From Tridacna crocea (taxonomy: Eukaryota; Mollusca; Bivalvia; Cardiida; Cardiidae): DNA of 64,000 bases. A program made the position numbers and the translations under genes. This document shows positions 32,800-44,475 of the stretch, in pieces. The DNA is taken from positions 64,693,277 to 64,757,276 of the forward strand of contig OX031056.1 of NCBI GenBank assembly GCA_943736015.1. Reading direction: 5' to 3'. The notes under the pieces are model-generated. The model made no database searches. It had not been told where the DNA came from and worked only from the letters and a program-made list of their open reading frames with translations. The first letter of the stretch is position 1, and each line of letters opens with the position of its first letter.

Positions 32800-32870
32800 C
32801 TGAGGGGACTGCGCAGGCTTACCTGGGTCGATATTTTTTAAGGATTCGTTAAGCCCTCTCTTACAGAATA
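32800..32870. repeat. Fragment of the GCGCAGGCT foldback family
   Basis: GACTGCGCAGGCTTACCTGG, GGTCGATATTTTTTAAGGAT and TCGTTAAGCCCTC parallel the segments at 53145-53210. Confidence 0.55.
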
Positions 32871-32993
32871 TAGTACAAATTAAGAAATAAAAATATGGAA
32901 GAAAAAACATACTCGAAATATTCCGGCGCTTGATTGTATTGTCTGTGTAGTGTCTAACGCCCTTTTCAATATTTTTATTTTTATTATTACGAG

Positions 32994-33066
32994 GTGTCCG
33001 TGATCATAGTGTTGAGCGTTGGCCTCATAATCATGAAGTCCCGAGTTCGATACCCGGGAGCGGACG
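32994..33066 (+). repeat. tRNA-like SINE head or tRNA pseudogene
   Basis: GTTCGATAC (33045-33053) is a perfect box B with a T-stem CCGAG/CCCGG (one mismatch). GTCCG (32996-33000) and CGGAC (33061-33065) can form part of an acceptor stem. Box A (GATCATAGTGTTG) is degenerate. Confidence 0.5.
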
Positions 33067-34178
33067 TCAGCTTTGGGATTTTTCATTAGCCTACACATTC
33101 GGCACGAGTACTGGTGTATATCACAGAAATCAAAGTAGAGAGAGATAAGTAGAAGTTGTAAGAACTTGTTTTTCAATCGATGTAAAATAGACTCTAAATA
33201 TGTTTAAACATTATATAATTGCACTTAGGGTCGGTCAGAATCGGGTCATGTGATGAAAAAACCTGCATGTTACTTTTCGATGAACGCAATAGCACTACTT
33301 TCGGTTTTTCCAAATTGTTGTTGGTATCTAATTTTAGATTTCATGCAAACTGTTTATGGGCTATATTTAGAGTTTAATCGCTGAATCAGTCAAATGCAAA
33401 AATATCATTTTCTCTTTCTTTAAATGGAAAAAAAAATAGCAAAAGAAATTTATTCAACGTGGAAATGTATGGGTTTACAAATAGCTTAGTTTTTTTTTGT
33501 AAACCAAACAAATTTCCCAAAGAAGGCAGAAATTTATACTTATCAATGCAATAATAAGTCAAAAATTGTTGAAAGCGTCAATAAAACTTTAATACATATG
33601 ATTGAAAGCTATATAAACTTCACTTACAACTGTTTTGCTTAAAATATTTCATGTAGTTATCCCTTATTTTAAGGTGGAAAACTGCCTTAAGTGCAGTTAC
33701 TACAGTTTTGCACGAATTTTTTTTCCATTTATTTTATTTTTCAGAATGCAAACTGTTGTAAGTAACAATTTTTGTAAAATCATCTTTTTGCAAAATGTTT
33801 TCTAAAAATCTGGTTTAATATCTCGAAAGTCATTATTGGTGTGTTACACATACAGACTGCGTAACAGACACAAGATGGAAAGGCTTATGTCAGTAGTAAT
33901 AACAATGGGTCTTTTGTCATTTATTGCAGGATCTTCACAGCAAAGATAAAATGCCCTGCATAAACCAGCAAAGGATCATGATTTACAACAGCTATTGAAA
34001 CAATACAAAGACTTTCAAGGTATTCTGTAATTATTTAATTAAAAGTTATTTTATACATGTACAAGCATAATTTGCCACATTTAATTTGTGTTATGTGACC
34101 AATTCTAAACCTTTTGAGCATTACCTCCTTTTCAAAGGGGAAAAACAATGACATAATGGGATAGACTTACTAAAATTA
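33067..34178. other. No recognisable feature
   Basis: AT-rich DNA without a family motif or long open frame. Confidence 0.4.
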
Positions 34179-34340
<162 letters not shown>

Positions 34341-34560
34341 ATTTGCTGACTTGCGAGGACCCGACCCTTGACGCACACCAACATTCCGAGGACTGTTTAC
34401 AATGAGAGGACTTGCACTCTGGTCCTCACAATGATTTTCAATAGAAATGTTCATTTTTAGCTGTATGTTTAAAATTTGCAAATTTTAAAAAGTCCTCATA
34501 ATGTAGCAAAAAAATTAAGCACTCCCTGCCCAACACACAATTTACTCGAGATAAAAATAT
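34341..34560. repeat. GTCCTCA-motif repeat next to the (GT)n tract
   Basis: GCGAGGAC, CCGAGGACTG, GAGAGGACTT, GGTCCTCACAATGA and AGTCCTCATAATG occur within 160 bp. A mirror arrangement (GTCCTCGTTTTGA, CGTCCTCATAACG, GTCCTCAGAACG next to a (GT)n tract) is at 62510-62840. Confidence 0.6.
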
Positions 34561-35203
34561 CACGTGACTTGGTGTGCTAAAGTGTGCTTAGATAGCCAAT
34601 CAGAATGTAGTATCACCGGAAGCTTTATCCAATCAAATCCAATTGTAACCGGCGTCCACATAAAATACTTCACGTCCTCGGAACAGCGATTTATATTTAA
34701 AGTGTGTTTGGTTTATTGTTATTGATTGGTCAGAAAATCTCAGTTAACAGATTATCTCACTTTCCATCACCTTTGGTTATCTTTTATACTTGCTCTAATT
34801 TAATTGACACAAAAAGGTCACCAGCTGGGGTTAATCGACGAGCGAAATTTAACATTTACTTATACATCCTTTTCATAAGAATACTCGTCCTTTTCAAGTG
34901 TGTGTCAGAATACTATGTTAAAATATAGTAGTAGTAGTAGTATGCAGTACTAGTAGTGGTATTTAATGCCGTGTCATGAAAAAGGGGGGCTTGATGTATC
35001 TTTTCATTATGTACCAATATCTAACTACAAGACACAATTTCTTCGTTTTTAAAAAGACAGGCAAAATGTAATCTGTAGTCTCTGCATTAAATACATGTAT
35101 ATGAAGGTGCCGTAATCGTCTGTGCAAACCGCGTAGGCTGGTCCGGGTTGGGATTATAAGATCTTGTTTTTATTTCTGTTTCAAGAACAGTTATGCTACA
35201 TAC
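34561..35203. other. No gene; small (TAG)n and a GCGTAGGCTGG fragment
   Basis: (TAG)5 at 34928-34943 and a fragment of the GC-rich foldback family at 35105-35150 (CGTCTGTGCAAACCGCGTAG). Nothing else. Confidence 0.45.
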
Positions 35204-35285
35204 TGAGCCGAGCCCCGGTAGCCAAGTCGGTAGCGTGCAGGACTTAAGAAACAAGCGTCTAGGGTTCGATCCACGGCTTAGCCAA
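35204..35285 (+). repeat. tRNA-like SINE head
   Basis: TAGCCAAGTCGG (35219-35230) is a perfect box A and GTTCGATCC (35264-35272) a perfect box B, 33 bp apart. The acceptor pairing fails in the standard register, although TGAGCCG (35204-35210) and CGGCTTA (35274-35280) pair with an 8-nt excess between. Best read as a tRNA-derived SINE. Confidence 0.6.
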
Positions 35286-36247
35286 TTTCTTTCCGAGTAT
35301 TGATGATAGTCAATTCGACAAGATTCATTCCTGTCTCACCCTTTACCGTTGTTTCAACTATTATTATGTTGGAAAGTGCGATTTATAAACTGGAAAACCA
35401 AACTGATATCAATACCAAACTTCAAAGCGTTGTTTTTCTGGTTATCGTTCGGGTTAAATATTAAATATATGTTCTGCGCAATGTAAGAATCCGGACAATT
35501 CCGGTATTGCCTCGTGCAAAGTAGAAGTCCCACTTTGTCCGCCGAACAATTCTAGAATTCAAAGGGTAGAACTAAGTGAGAATAGTCTAGATATATTGCA
35601 AAGGTTTCAGATTCTGGTAATCATGATTCTCTTTTCGTTGTTTCTTACATCTTCAAACTGATGCCTATACTTTACATAGATTTTTTGATAACTCTATTAT
35701 TGTGCTTTTATTCATCTCAAATTACTAATAGGCGTTCGAATGAGATAAAAGAGCTCCACTGTATCGTCTGTAAACCGTGCACATTAAAGAACCAGGCGTA
35801 ATTTAGGAAAAGTTTCATCCTGTATCCTGCATCATTTCCCCCCACCCACCTCCCAAAAAAAATCAGGTGGCGTCTGAAATAAATACTTTGCGGTAAAGGA
35901 TTAAATTATATTATCCTGCGATTGACTTTATTGCACGGCGACATCAGTCGCAGTGCATATATTGATGGCTTTTCTCCCTGTCCATGGATTAAATCCGAAC
36001 AGAAATCTCCCTTCGAATTTTGCGGCGTTATTTATGAAATATTTTCATTACTCGGATGATATTTGACAAAAATATAAAATTTGCCGATTCTTTGTATACC
36101 TGATATTGTCTGCACATGTCATCATACTTTATTCCTGCCTCATAATTATTGTTGTATTCATTAAATAAAGAATGTGTTTACGGATATGAGGAATCCCTTC
36201 AGGTAAAAGTTTAAGCGCGTCCTGCACATGCGCAGACGGTATCCGGA
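35286..36247. other. No recognisable feature
   Basis: AT-rich DNA. An AATAAA-like run near 36160 has no associated gene. Confidence 0.4.
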
Positions 36248-38164
36248 TAAAACGTCCCATAGTCAAAACGTCCTACTTTTGGTTAAAACGTCCCCATTTC
36301 CATTGCAAATTGGTTACATCCAGGGTCCGAAATAAACACTAGCAAACTCACGAAATACGAGTGGAAAATTAATTTTGCGAGTAGATTTTACGACCACTAG
36401 CATTTTCTTTGCGAGTGGAAATGAAAATTCGTTTGCAGGGTTCCCCCCCCCCCCCCAAAAAAAAAACACTCGTAATTTACGAGTAAGAAATGGATGAGGA
36501 CGAGTGAAATATCTGCAATACTTGTCCAGTAGGACGAGTGGTGAATAGGAGATAGTAAAAGAAGTTTTTCGGATGAATATTTAATTTACACAAGACGAAA
36601 CGGCCATTTAATTATTGAATAAGGAAATCAAGGGTATTTAGGAAATCAAATTTTGAAACAGAACTTAAAACATGCTGGTTCCCACCCCCACATTAAGACT
36701 GGTTTCAAGTCAGCCTAATGATATAACCTGGGACCTTTTATGCCAAACAAAAATCTCGAAACATGCTTTGAGTGGACCTAATTCAACATGAGCGACTTTG
36801 CTAATTATTGAAACGAACGATATTAAGATTAACGCAAATACTTTCCTGATACCACTTCGAAAAACTGTGTTCTTTTGGCTTTATTGATTTCTGTAACATA
36901 GCAACATAACGGATACCGGTTTTTAAGACCTGGTAGATCTATTTATAGTTCGTTGTAATGTAACCGTTTCGTCTGAAAAAAACAAATATCAAACCGACAG
37001 AGTTCAATGTAGAAAGGGTTTTTTTCTTGTCGGATGAGTGTAGATCGAAGCAAGGCCAGTGTTTTTTTTTTTTTTTTTTCAAGGTCACTTGTCCTACAGG
37101 ACGAATGCCTTTTCTGGAAATGTTTGGACCCTGGTTTGCCGACCGTAATGAACAAGTTGTTACGGGATGCTGTCAAAACGTACCTAAACCAAAACGTACC
37201 CAAAAAATACGTCAAAACGTACCCAAAGGTTAAGTCAAAACGTACCCAAAAGTTTAGTCAAAACGTACCCAAAGTAAAATTTTCATTAAACCAATTTAAT
37301 TGTTAGTTATAAATTAAAAACTTCATGTATCTTACCTTTCAAGGATGTTTTAAATCCAAACTCACTTTATATGCTTTTAATTCTTTAAAAATGATGCATG
37401 GTTGTAGTCCTAAGTTACATTCAATTGTGGGCGATGTGCTTAAGTTAGGACTAATCAGGTGTAACAGTTAAGCTTGTTACCATTTAACAGTTTTATTTTC
37501 ATAAAAGATTATTTACAAACATTTGTACACAATGCTACATAATATTAATTATATTCACCCCGCCCCTTTTTAAGGTTGACAAAAAATAAGTTAGATCTAG
37601 TCAATTTAAGCTCAAAATGGAAATGTTCGATGACATTTAGTTGAATATGTTTTTTCATCCCCCCTCCCCCCCCCCCCAAAAAAAAAAAAAAAAAAAACAC
37701 AATCTACCTTTAATTATACAATCGGAAGTATTAACAATCATTCTGAAAAATAAAATTTTACAACACTGTAGGTAAAGGAGGAAATGTTGGCAACAACTTT
37801 CTCCCGTTTCTCACAATGTTTTTTTTTACCCTTCCAAACCTTGTCTTATAATGGTTGTTCGCAAATGTTTTCAATCAAGAAGAGTCCATGATTTTATTGT
37901 TTGTGAAAGAGTAAAGTTAACAATATTTGAAGTGCAGAATATATCTTACAATCGTCCCCCTCTAAAAAATGTTAATATTTTAATTAACTTTAAAAGTGTG
38001 TAAATATCTATTCTTAAATATCTATACTTGTAATGATAAGTAGGTATAACTAGGCTGGGATCATATATAATAGTGGGACGTTTTAACCAAATTGGGGGGA
38101 CGTTTTAACCAAAAGTGGGACGTTTTGACTGTAGGACGTTTTGACAGTGGGACGTTTTGACTGT
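36248..38164. mobile_element. 1.9-kb element with inverted ends built from AAAACGTCC arrays
   Basis: The left end (36248-36295) carries three units of AAAACGTCCC. The right end (38073-38164) carries five in inverse orientation, with GTCAAAACGTCC / GGACGTTTTGAC in both. A third block of five GTCAAAACGTACCC units lies inside at 37172-37273. Also inside are an inverted pair TTGTCCAGTAGGACGAGTGG (36522) / CACTTGTCCTACAGGACGAA (37086), a run of CACTCG/CGAGTG sites (36358-36560), poly-C/poly-A tracts and a hairpin MITE at 37731. No transposase frame. Superfamily unknown; the target duplication was not resolved. Confidence 0.55.
37731..37920 (+). mobile_element. Hairpin TTAA MITE, partly decayed
   Basis: TTAACAATCATTCTG at the left (37731), GTGAAAGAGTAAAGTTAA at the right (TTAA 37917-37920). 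The hairpin is recognisable (CACTGTAGGTAAAGGAGG, TTTCTCACAATG). Nested in the AAAACGTCC element. Confidence 0.72.
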
Positions 38165-38461
38165 AGATCTACTTTGGTATACAATATCGAATTTCGTGAA
38201 TTCTGATTTCAAGATTTCTTGAAACAAATGGCAGCTGCGAAATTATTTTTTCGCCGTGCTATTCCCCATTTTGCTGCATCTTTGCATCAACTTTTGTACT
38301 TGTCTTTATTAAGTGAAGAGGTATTTTCTTCTCCGACATTATATATTGTATGTAATAAGTCTTATTACTGTAGTATACTGGTCTATCCCATAGATAGATG
38401 TAAAGGTATAATGTAGTCGGGTACAGGTATGCTGATATATCGTGCGGCCGTATCGACATGT

Positions 38462-38534
38462 GGTTCGGTAGCTCAGTTGGTTAGAGTGCAGGAACGGTAT
38501 TTGTGGGGCCCTAGGTTCGAATCCCGGTCGAGCC
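38462..38534 (+). tRNA. tRNA-like sequence (Thr-GGT-like), probable pseudogene or SINE head
   Basis: 73 nt with canonical spacing: acceptor GGTTCGG/TCGAGCC (7 bp with one G-T at each end region), TA, D-stem GCTC/GAGT, perfect box A TAGCTCAGTTGG (38469-38480), anticodon stem CAGGA/TTGTG with one mismatch, loop ACGGTAT, T-stem CTAGG/CCCGG with one A-C mismatch and perfect box B GTTCGAATC (38515-38523). The loop would give anticodon GGT, but position 33 is C instead of the universal U. That and the mismatches argue against a working tRNA. Its 3' acceptor strand coincides with the outer edge of the large palindrome. Confidence 0.5.
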
Positions 38535-39369
38535 GCGACATATTTTTCACTACCAATTATTTTACGCCCGATCTGAATGTACAAAATACATTGGTAGCTT
38601 CTAAACTTTGATATGTAATAAGCAAACAGGACAAATTCATGATGCCGCTATCTTTAAGTGAACAATTACAGAAATATTGAATCTATTGTAAATTGAAATA
38701 TCTCCTTTTGTTTTTGCCTGAACATTATGATAAATGGAACTATGATGCAGGGGAAAATTAAAAACATAACAAAAAAGATGGTCGATTTCTAAAGAAAAGC
38801 AAAAGCTAAAATAAAAAACCCTAACTCATTTTTGTTACCATCTTTATCATCGTAATTTATAAAGTGATAATGTTACGTCGACCATGTATTAGCGAGCTTT
38901 GAAAATAGAGAAACTCTCCATTCAAGTACAGTGTTTTCCTTTTGTTCCAGTATTTCAAGGGCAAACTTCTATATGGCGTCAAAGGCGGTACTTCGAAATT
39001 TAAGTCAATAGTTATTCAAAAAGGTATTGAGATCGTGATTGATGCTGATACATCTATTTATAGAGAAAAGGCATAAATCTGTATATCCATACAAACCTTT
39101 AGAAATGAGCCATGCTTTGTGTAAAGGAGGCTTAACGCATCTGCAAAAAGTGTCGACCCAGGATTGCGCAGGCTGACCTCAATGGAAATATTTTGCTATT
39201 GGTCGATTTTCTGTATGTCGAAAGAACATTCTACCTCACGATTATGGCAATTGTCCAAAATAGTGGCAATTATGGATCCATAATTATGTGATGACTTGCT
39301 CGATAAAATGCACCACGAAGGCGTATTAAAGCCCCACTTATATATTGCATATATGTAAAATATACATGT

Positions 39370-40070
39370 TGATCAAATATATATTGCATATGAAGCCCCC
39401 TTTTTCCATGATACAGAGATAAATTGCAAAACCCTGACAAAACACGCTAAGGTCACATGATCTGTGAAAATCTCATCCAAATTTGTTGTAATTAAAGTGG
39501 TATTGGTGAAAAATGAAATATAACATGAAGCCCTCTTATTCCATGATGCAGTAACAAATCCCCAAACCTTGACAATGTGCGTTAGGTCACATGATTCTGT
39601 GAATATTGCACCGAAATCTGCCAAGAAATGTGGAAGGCATTGCGTTCACAAGAAATAGAGTGAAAAAAAATGAAGCCCCCTTTTCCCATGCTGCAGCTAC
39701 AAATCACCAAACCTTGACAATATGCGATAGGTCACATGACGAGACACATTCTGTGAAAATTCAATTCAAATCCGTCAAAGAAATGTGGGAGGAGTTGCGA
39801 TCACAAAAAAATGGAATTAGAAAAAAAAAACAAAAAAACATGAAGCCCCCTTTTCGATGATGCAGCTACAGATTTCAAAACAAAACATTGACAATATACG
39901 ATAGGGCACATGATGAGGAACATTCTGTGAAAATTTGATTCTAATCCGTCACGAAATTTAGGAGGAATTGTATTCACAAGAAGCAGAATGAAATATAACA
40001 TGAAACCCCCTTTTTCCATGACGCAGCTAGTAATCGCAAAAGCATTGACAGAGTTGCAAAGTCAGTCTGG
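39370..40070 (-). repeat. ~150-160-bp tandem array in the left arm
   Basis: On the plus strand ATGAAGCCCCCTTTTTCCAT, GATGCAGCTACAAAT, TTGACAATATGCGATAGGTC, ACATGACGAGACACATTCTG and GGAGGAATTG-type pieces recur five times at about 39400, 39530, 39670, 39840 and 40000. The same array is at 52290-52940 (right arm) and 57720-58240 (third copy). Confidence 0.88.
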
Positions 40071-40299
40071 GTTAAACTTTTTTTTCCGTCATTTCCTAAT
40101 AGTGGTAGATAGATGTGACAAGTTGAATGTAAAAATTCTGTATAGTTTTTTTTTTTTTAAATAAGACTAAAAACATTACAAGTGCACTAAACCGCGTAAC
40201 TTAAAAATCGCTCCCAGTAGGCCATTTTGCATCAAATAAAAAAAAAGCGTCTCGGGAGAATGGGATATTGTGCACGTGGTATAAAGTTTCACGAAATTC

Positions 40300-40425
40300 C
40301 GTCCAGTTGAATCGGGGATACTTGCCGGGACGGACAAACGGACGGACGGACAAACAGACGGAAGGACGCACGGACGAACAACGCTAAAACTATATCCTTT
40401 CGCCTTCGGCGGGGGATAATAAAAG
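40300..40425 (-). repeat. TCCG-rich run with ATCCCCCGCCGAAGGCG hairpin
   Basis: Minus strand: TTATCCCCCGCCGAAGGCGA, then GTTCGTCCGTGCGTCC and a TCCGTCCG run. Equivalents are at 51893-52010 and 57331-57430. The hairpin plus TCCG run plus ~155-bp array has the same layout as the TTAGCTCCACTGGCC elements but an unrelated sequence. Confidence 0.75.
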
Positions 40426-41493
40426 CTTTTTAAAAGTGGAAAAACTCTTAAATGAGACAAAAACAGATAATGTTACGATCACAAAAGCTTTACTGACAAT
40501 ATTATGGATTAAATTATGACTAATTAGTCCCCAACTCTTACGTCCTCACAACGACACACCACTCTTCAATTTTGCAAGGCATGTTCGCTTTTTAGAAAAT
40601 TATGCATGTATTAGACTTAAAAATATCTGCGTTTAGGGCTTCCCTACAGTACCCTACCTAGGAAGATGCTGCCAATCCTTAACTGTTTACGCTACATTTG
40701 GACAACAGATCTGTCGGGTATGATTTCGGTAAAAGTTCCATGAAAAGAATCTGGAAAAAATCATAAATCCCTACTTACCCTACCTACAGCATATCGGACC
40801 GAAACCCTAAACACAGATTTTTGGTATTAAGGCCTTAGAGGTATTATACAGCCTATAGATATGAATCTACATGGATAAAAAAAAGTATGGACATAATTCT
40901 GCGTTATGTCATTTACTTTGCTGAGTTTAATCTAACACGTTGTGTCAGATCAGGATTTGTGAACATTTCTAAAGCGTCCTAAGGTTAGTAAAACGCTTGT
41001 CGACAACCAAACTGTTCTGAAGCCGGAAAATGAAACTGTTAGCGGGTTTAAACAAGATAAAGACTTCAAAGATTGTCCGGAAAATAATGCACTGTTCTAA
41101 TTGATAAGAATAAGATCAGGCATTCCTTCCTATAGAAAACTAATACACACTTTGTCACTTAGATCGGGTCATAACCAGGAATAAAGCGAATAGTACTTTG
41201 GCAAGGGATGACTGATAGGACAAGAGTTAAGATTCAGATGCGAGTGACAAACCAACAGCACGGCCTTTAACCTAGTATAGCTAATCAGTCATCAACCATA
41301 TTTTTTTATATGATGAATAAAGCATTTAAATAGGACGAAATTTATTTCCTTCAAAAAAATCTTGCCGTCAAGGTTGTGTATTGAGTTATAACAGACAAAA
41401 CATTTAAATGAGGCAGAAAATTATACAGATTATAAATTCATGCCGCTAATATTATAAATCGAGTAATCGCTGATAACTCCCGACCTGTCACGT

Positions 41494-42045
41494 CCTCATA
41501 ACGTCACACTCACACTTAAAACTCTGTGGAACATGTCTCTCCATATGTATGGTTGGTAGTGGTCTTATTCAGTCCAACCTAAATCTACCCAAATCATCAA
41601 TATCTTCTTAGTTTTTACATGTTTTTTTTACATATTTATTTTTACAAAGTGAACAGAACGGGCCCCGATCTTAAAGCGAAAATGAATAGACCTATCACGT
41701 CCTCACAACGTCACACCCGCACTTCTCCAATGTATGGTTGATAGCGTTCTTATTCAGTCCAATCTAAATCTACCCAAATCATCAATATTTTCTTGGTTTT
41801 TACATGTAAGTGAAAAGAACGGTCTCCGATCTTATAGCGAAAATGAATGGACCTATCACGTCCTCACAACGTTCCAACCGCTCTTAACTTCTGTAGAACA
41901 CATTTCTCCATATGTACATGTATAGTTGGTAGCGATCCTACTCAGTCCAATCTAAATCTACCCGAATCATCAATATTTTCTTAGTTTTTACATTTAAGTG
42001 AACAGAAGGGTCCCGATCGTATGCGAAAATGAATTGACCAATCCA
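41494..42045 (-). repeat. Triplicated ~170-200-bp module, left arm only
   Basis: ACGTCCTCACAACGTCACAC-like starts at about 41493, 41697 and 41858, each followed by TGTATGGTTGGTAGTG, CAATCTAAATCTACCCAAAT and TGGTTTTTACATG with GAACAGAAYGG. The right arm has only one unit (50690-50840). Confidence 0.85.
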
Positions 42046-43927
42046 CAAATGTCTGATGCAATCTGTTCATACTAATTGGTTCATAATGCTTATCTCGAAT
42101 AGTGTGCTAAAACTCCGTGGATTTTACAATCATATAAACATAATGTACGTAGCAGGCGGTCTGTATTGCAAAAATAAAGTATTGTTAGAAAAACGATTAA
42201 ACGAAGATTATTGCATCGCCTTAATTATTTCTTTTTTTTTGCGGGGGCTGCTATTATGTTGTTCTACACTCCGTAAAGGATTTCAAACATACTATTTCAT
42301 AGGTTTTGCCTAGTCTGCATTTGTTTCAAAATGCATGAAAAACATCTTATAACGTTAACATAACTGAAAGAAACTTATCTTCATCTACACACAGGCCCGT
42401 AGGAACAGGGGGGGCGGGGGCGGGGAGGGGGGAAACTAAGCCCCCCCCCCCAAAAAAAAAATAATTTTGACAACCATGGTAATTGAAATTACCCTTTGTC
42501 CCAGAGGTTTCAATCGACGTAAAATTTTCCATAAAATACAAGTTAGCCCCCCCCCCATCTTGAATTGCTTCCTACGTGCCTGATTATTACATTAGAATCT
42601 TGTAATACAATGACCTTTGACCACACTGCTTCAATCGGGAGAACTAGCAATGTAGTGGAAAATTGCACATTAATTTTTAAATCATATATTTTTATACAAT
42701 ATCTATGTTGTTTCCGTTTCGTATTACTGTAGAGTGGACCGGAGATCAGGTGGTAGAAAACTTGCAGTCTGACCCTCGATCTACTCTGCCCGTTCACGGA
42801 CACAATAATTCTAGATTTTTCATAATATTTGTTCTAGAACTGGCTGAAAGGTTCCATTTCTCCTACCGAGTAATTTAGTGGGAATTCGTCCTTTTTACTC
42901 ATGTACTTCCTTGCTATATGCCTCCATATACTCGTACTTTACTATACTATGAAATAATCTCAACTCTACGATCATCTACCATTTGACTTAACGTCTATTG
43001 AAATTATATCTATATCATCTGAAATAGTAGAGAAACCTGAAAAGATTGTTAACATTTATTCATCTATTTTTTTCATGTTGTTAACAAATCAATCCAACAA
43101 CTTTATGTCTTTATATCTATTTGCTTTCCACGTATATAGTGAATTTATTTGTATTATCTGACAATGAGCTGTATGCTTTAATTCCAAAATAAAATGTTAT
43201 GTTATGTATACAGACTACTTACAACATACTTATGGTATACGAGTATATACGGCGAAACATGTCCTACATAATTTTTACAGTGTGTGTATCAATGTGAGGA
43301 CGTAAAGGTCGGGATTAATCAGTAATAAATTTATTCGTCATCTTATCAGCAAGAACTTGTGATCGGTAAAGTCTTTTTCTCTAATCAAGTGTTTTGTCAT
43401 TTTTATAGGCTTTTGAATGTTAAAAGGCACATCATGTTAATTAATACTTGATTACTTTTACATTTCTATGGCCAACTCCTGAAGACCAAATTTTCACATA
43501 TCTGTAGGTTGACCAGTGCATATTCTCCTGATTATTTGGTTGATAAATTTTACGGTGCTATATGCTACAGCTGCAAAAGCTACAAAATATTGATGTTTGT
43601 CTAATTCTTGTCTGGAAGTCATTTTGGTTATTTCAATTTTGTGAATTGTACTTGAGCATGAATAGAGTCGTTCGTATTTGTAACAATCTGTAAAAAAAGA
43701 AAAAAAGGTTAATCCTCCCAATGATGATGAAATATGTGCGTAATTTAGAGGACCTGACTAAGTATCTAGCACAGCATTCATGAAGATTCATGACGTAGGA
43801 TTGGTCGTTTGTTTAGGGTTCGAGGGCATGCGAACAGTGTTTATATATATCATGAATGACGGCTGTTCAAATGTTTATGTTTTCTAATCTCTTGTTAAGT
43901 CTATAATTCCGTCTTTGCAACAGTGCG

Positions 43928-44475
43928 TTAAAGGTGGGTATTTGGAATTTTCACATCACACCAAATTGAAATATATATATGTCACTGAAATTTATATGAA
44001 TAAACAATACAAATCATCAGTAATTAAGAATTTTATAATTACAACAAAAAAAAAAAGTTTTGGTGGTATTCCCTTAAAAGGCTACGTAGCCTCTTAAGCT
44101 ATATTTAGATTTCCCACCAAAATCAAAAAAGCATTCTGGGAATGTTAAGTGACTTTCACGTGACTTATGACTTTTTAATTCCATAACATAACAAACATTT
44201 AATTATTTTCCATGTCAAGAACTTCGGATGCTATGTTTGAAGCTTCCTCTGTATATTTCCTGTATGTAAATGAGCGAGTTGCTCATGTAAAAATAGACTG
44301 TATTTCCCTTCAGTGTCGACCTGGGCTGTAGCAAATCGTTAATTTATCTAGCTGTAGGATGGTTTTCGACTCCTGGGGTTTAATGAATGAAAATCATAAG
44401 GCTTTGGGGGTACAAAGATGATTTTTTTTGTCTTTTTGTAAAATTTTGTCCCAATATCTAAGGGCCACCTTTTAG
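43928..44475 (-). mobile_element. TTAAAGGTGG-type TTAA MITE, inserted in the left arm only
   Basis: TTAAAGGTGGGTATTTGG at 43928, inverse end AGGGCCACCTTTTAG at 44475. The right arm at 48265-48272 has the uninserted site (TTAC in place of TTAA). It has the internal palindrome AAGGCTACGTAGCCT and the GTGTCGACCTGGGCTGTAG segment. Length is 548 bp. Confidence 0.92.

Noticed and set aside
37027..37306. 90-residue frame across the AAAACGTACC array
   Set aside because: Driven by a T-run at its start and by the short tandem array; no family motif.
38462..38534. A functional tRNA-Thr gene
   Set aside because: Architecture is canonical, but position 33 is not U and both the anticodon and T stems have mismatches. 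Kept only as a tRNA-like sequence.
43494..43721. 75-codon frame on the minus strand repeated at 48520-48720
   Set aside because: Also part of the inverted arms; no family resemblance, no start or splice context.
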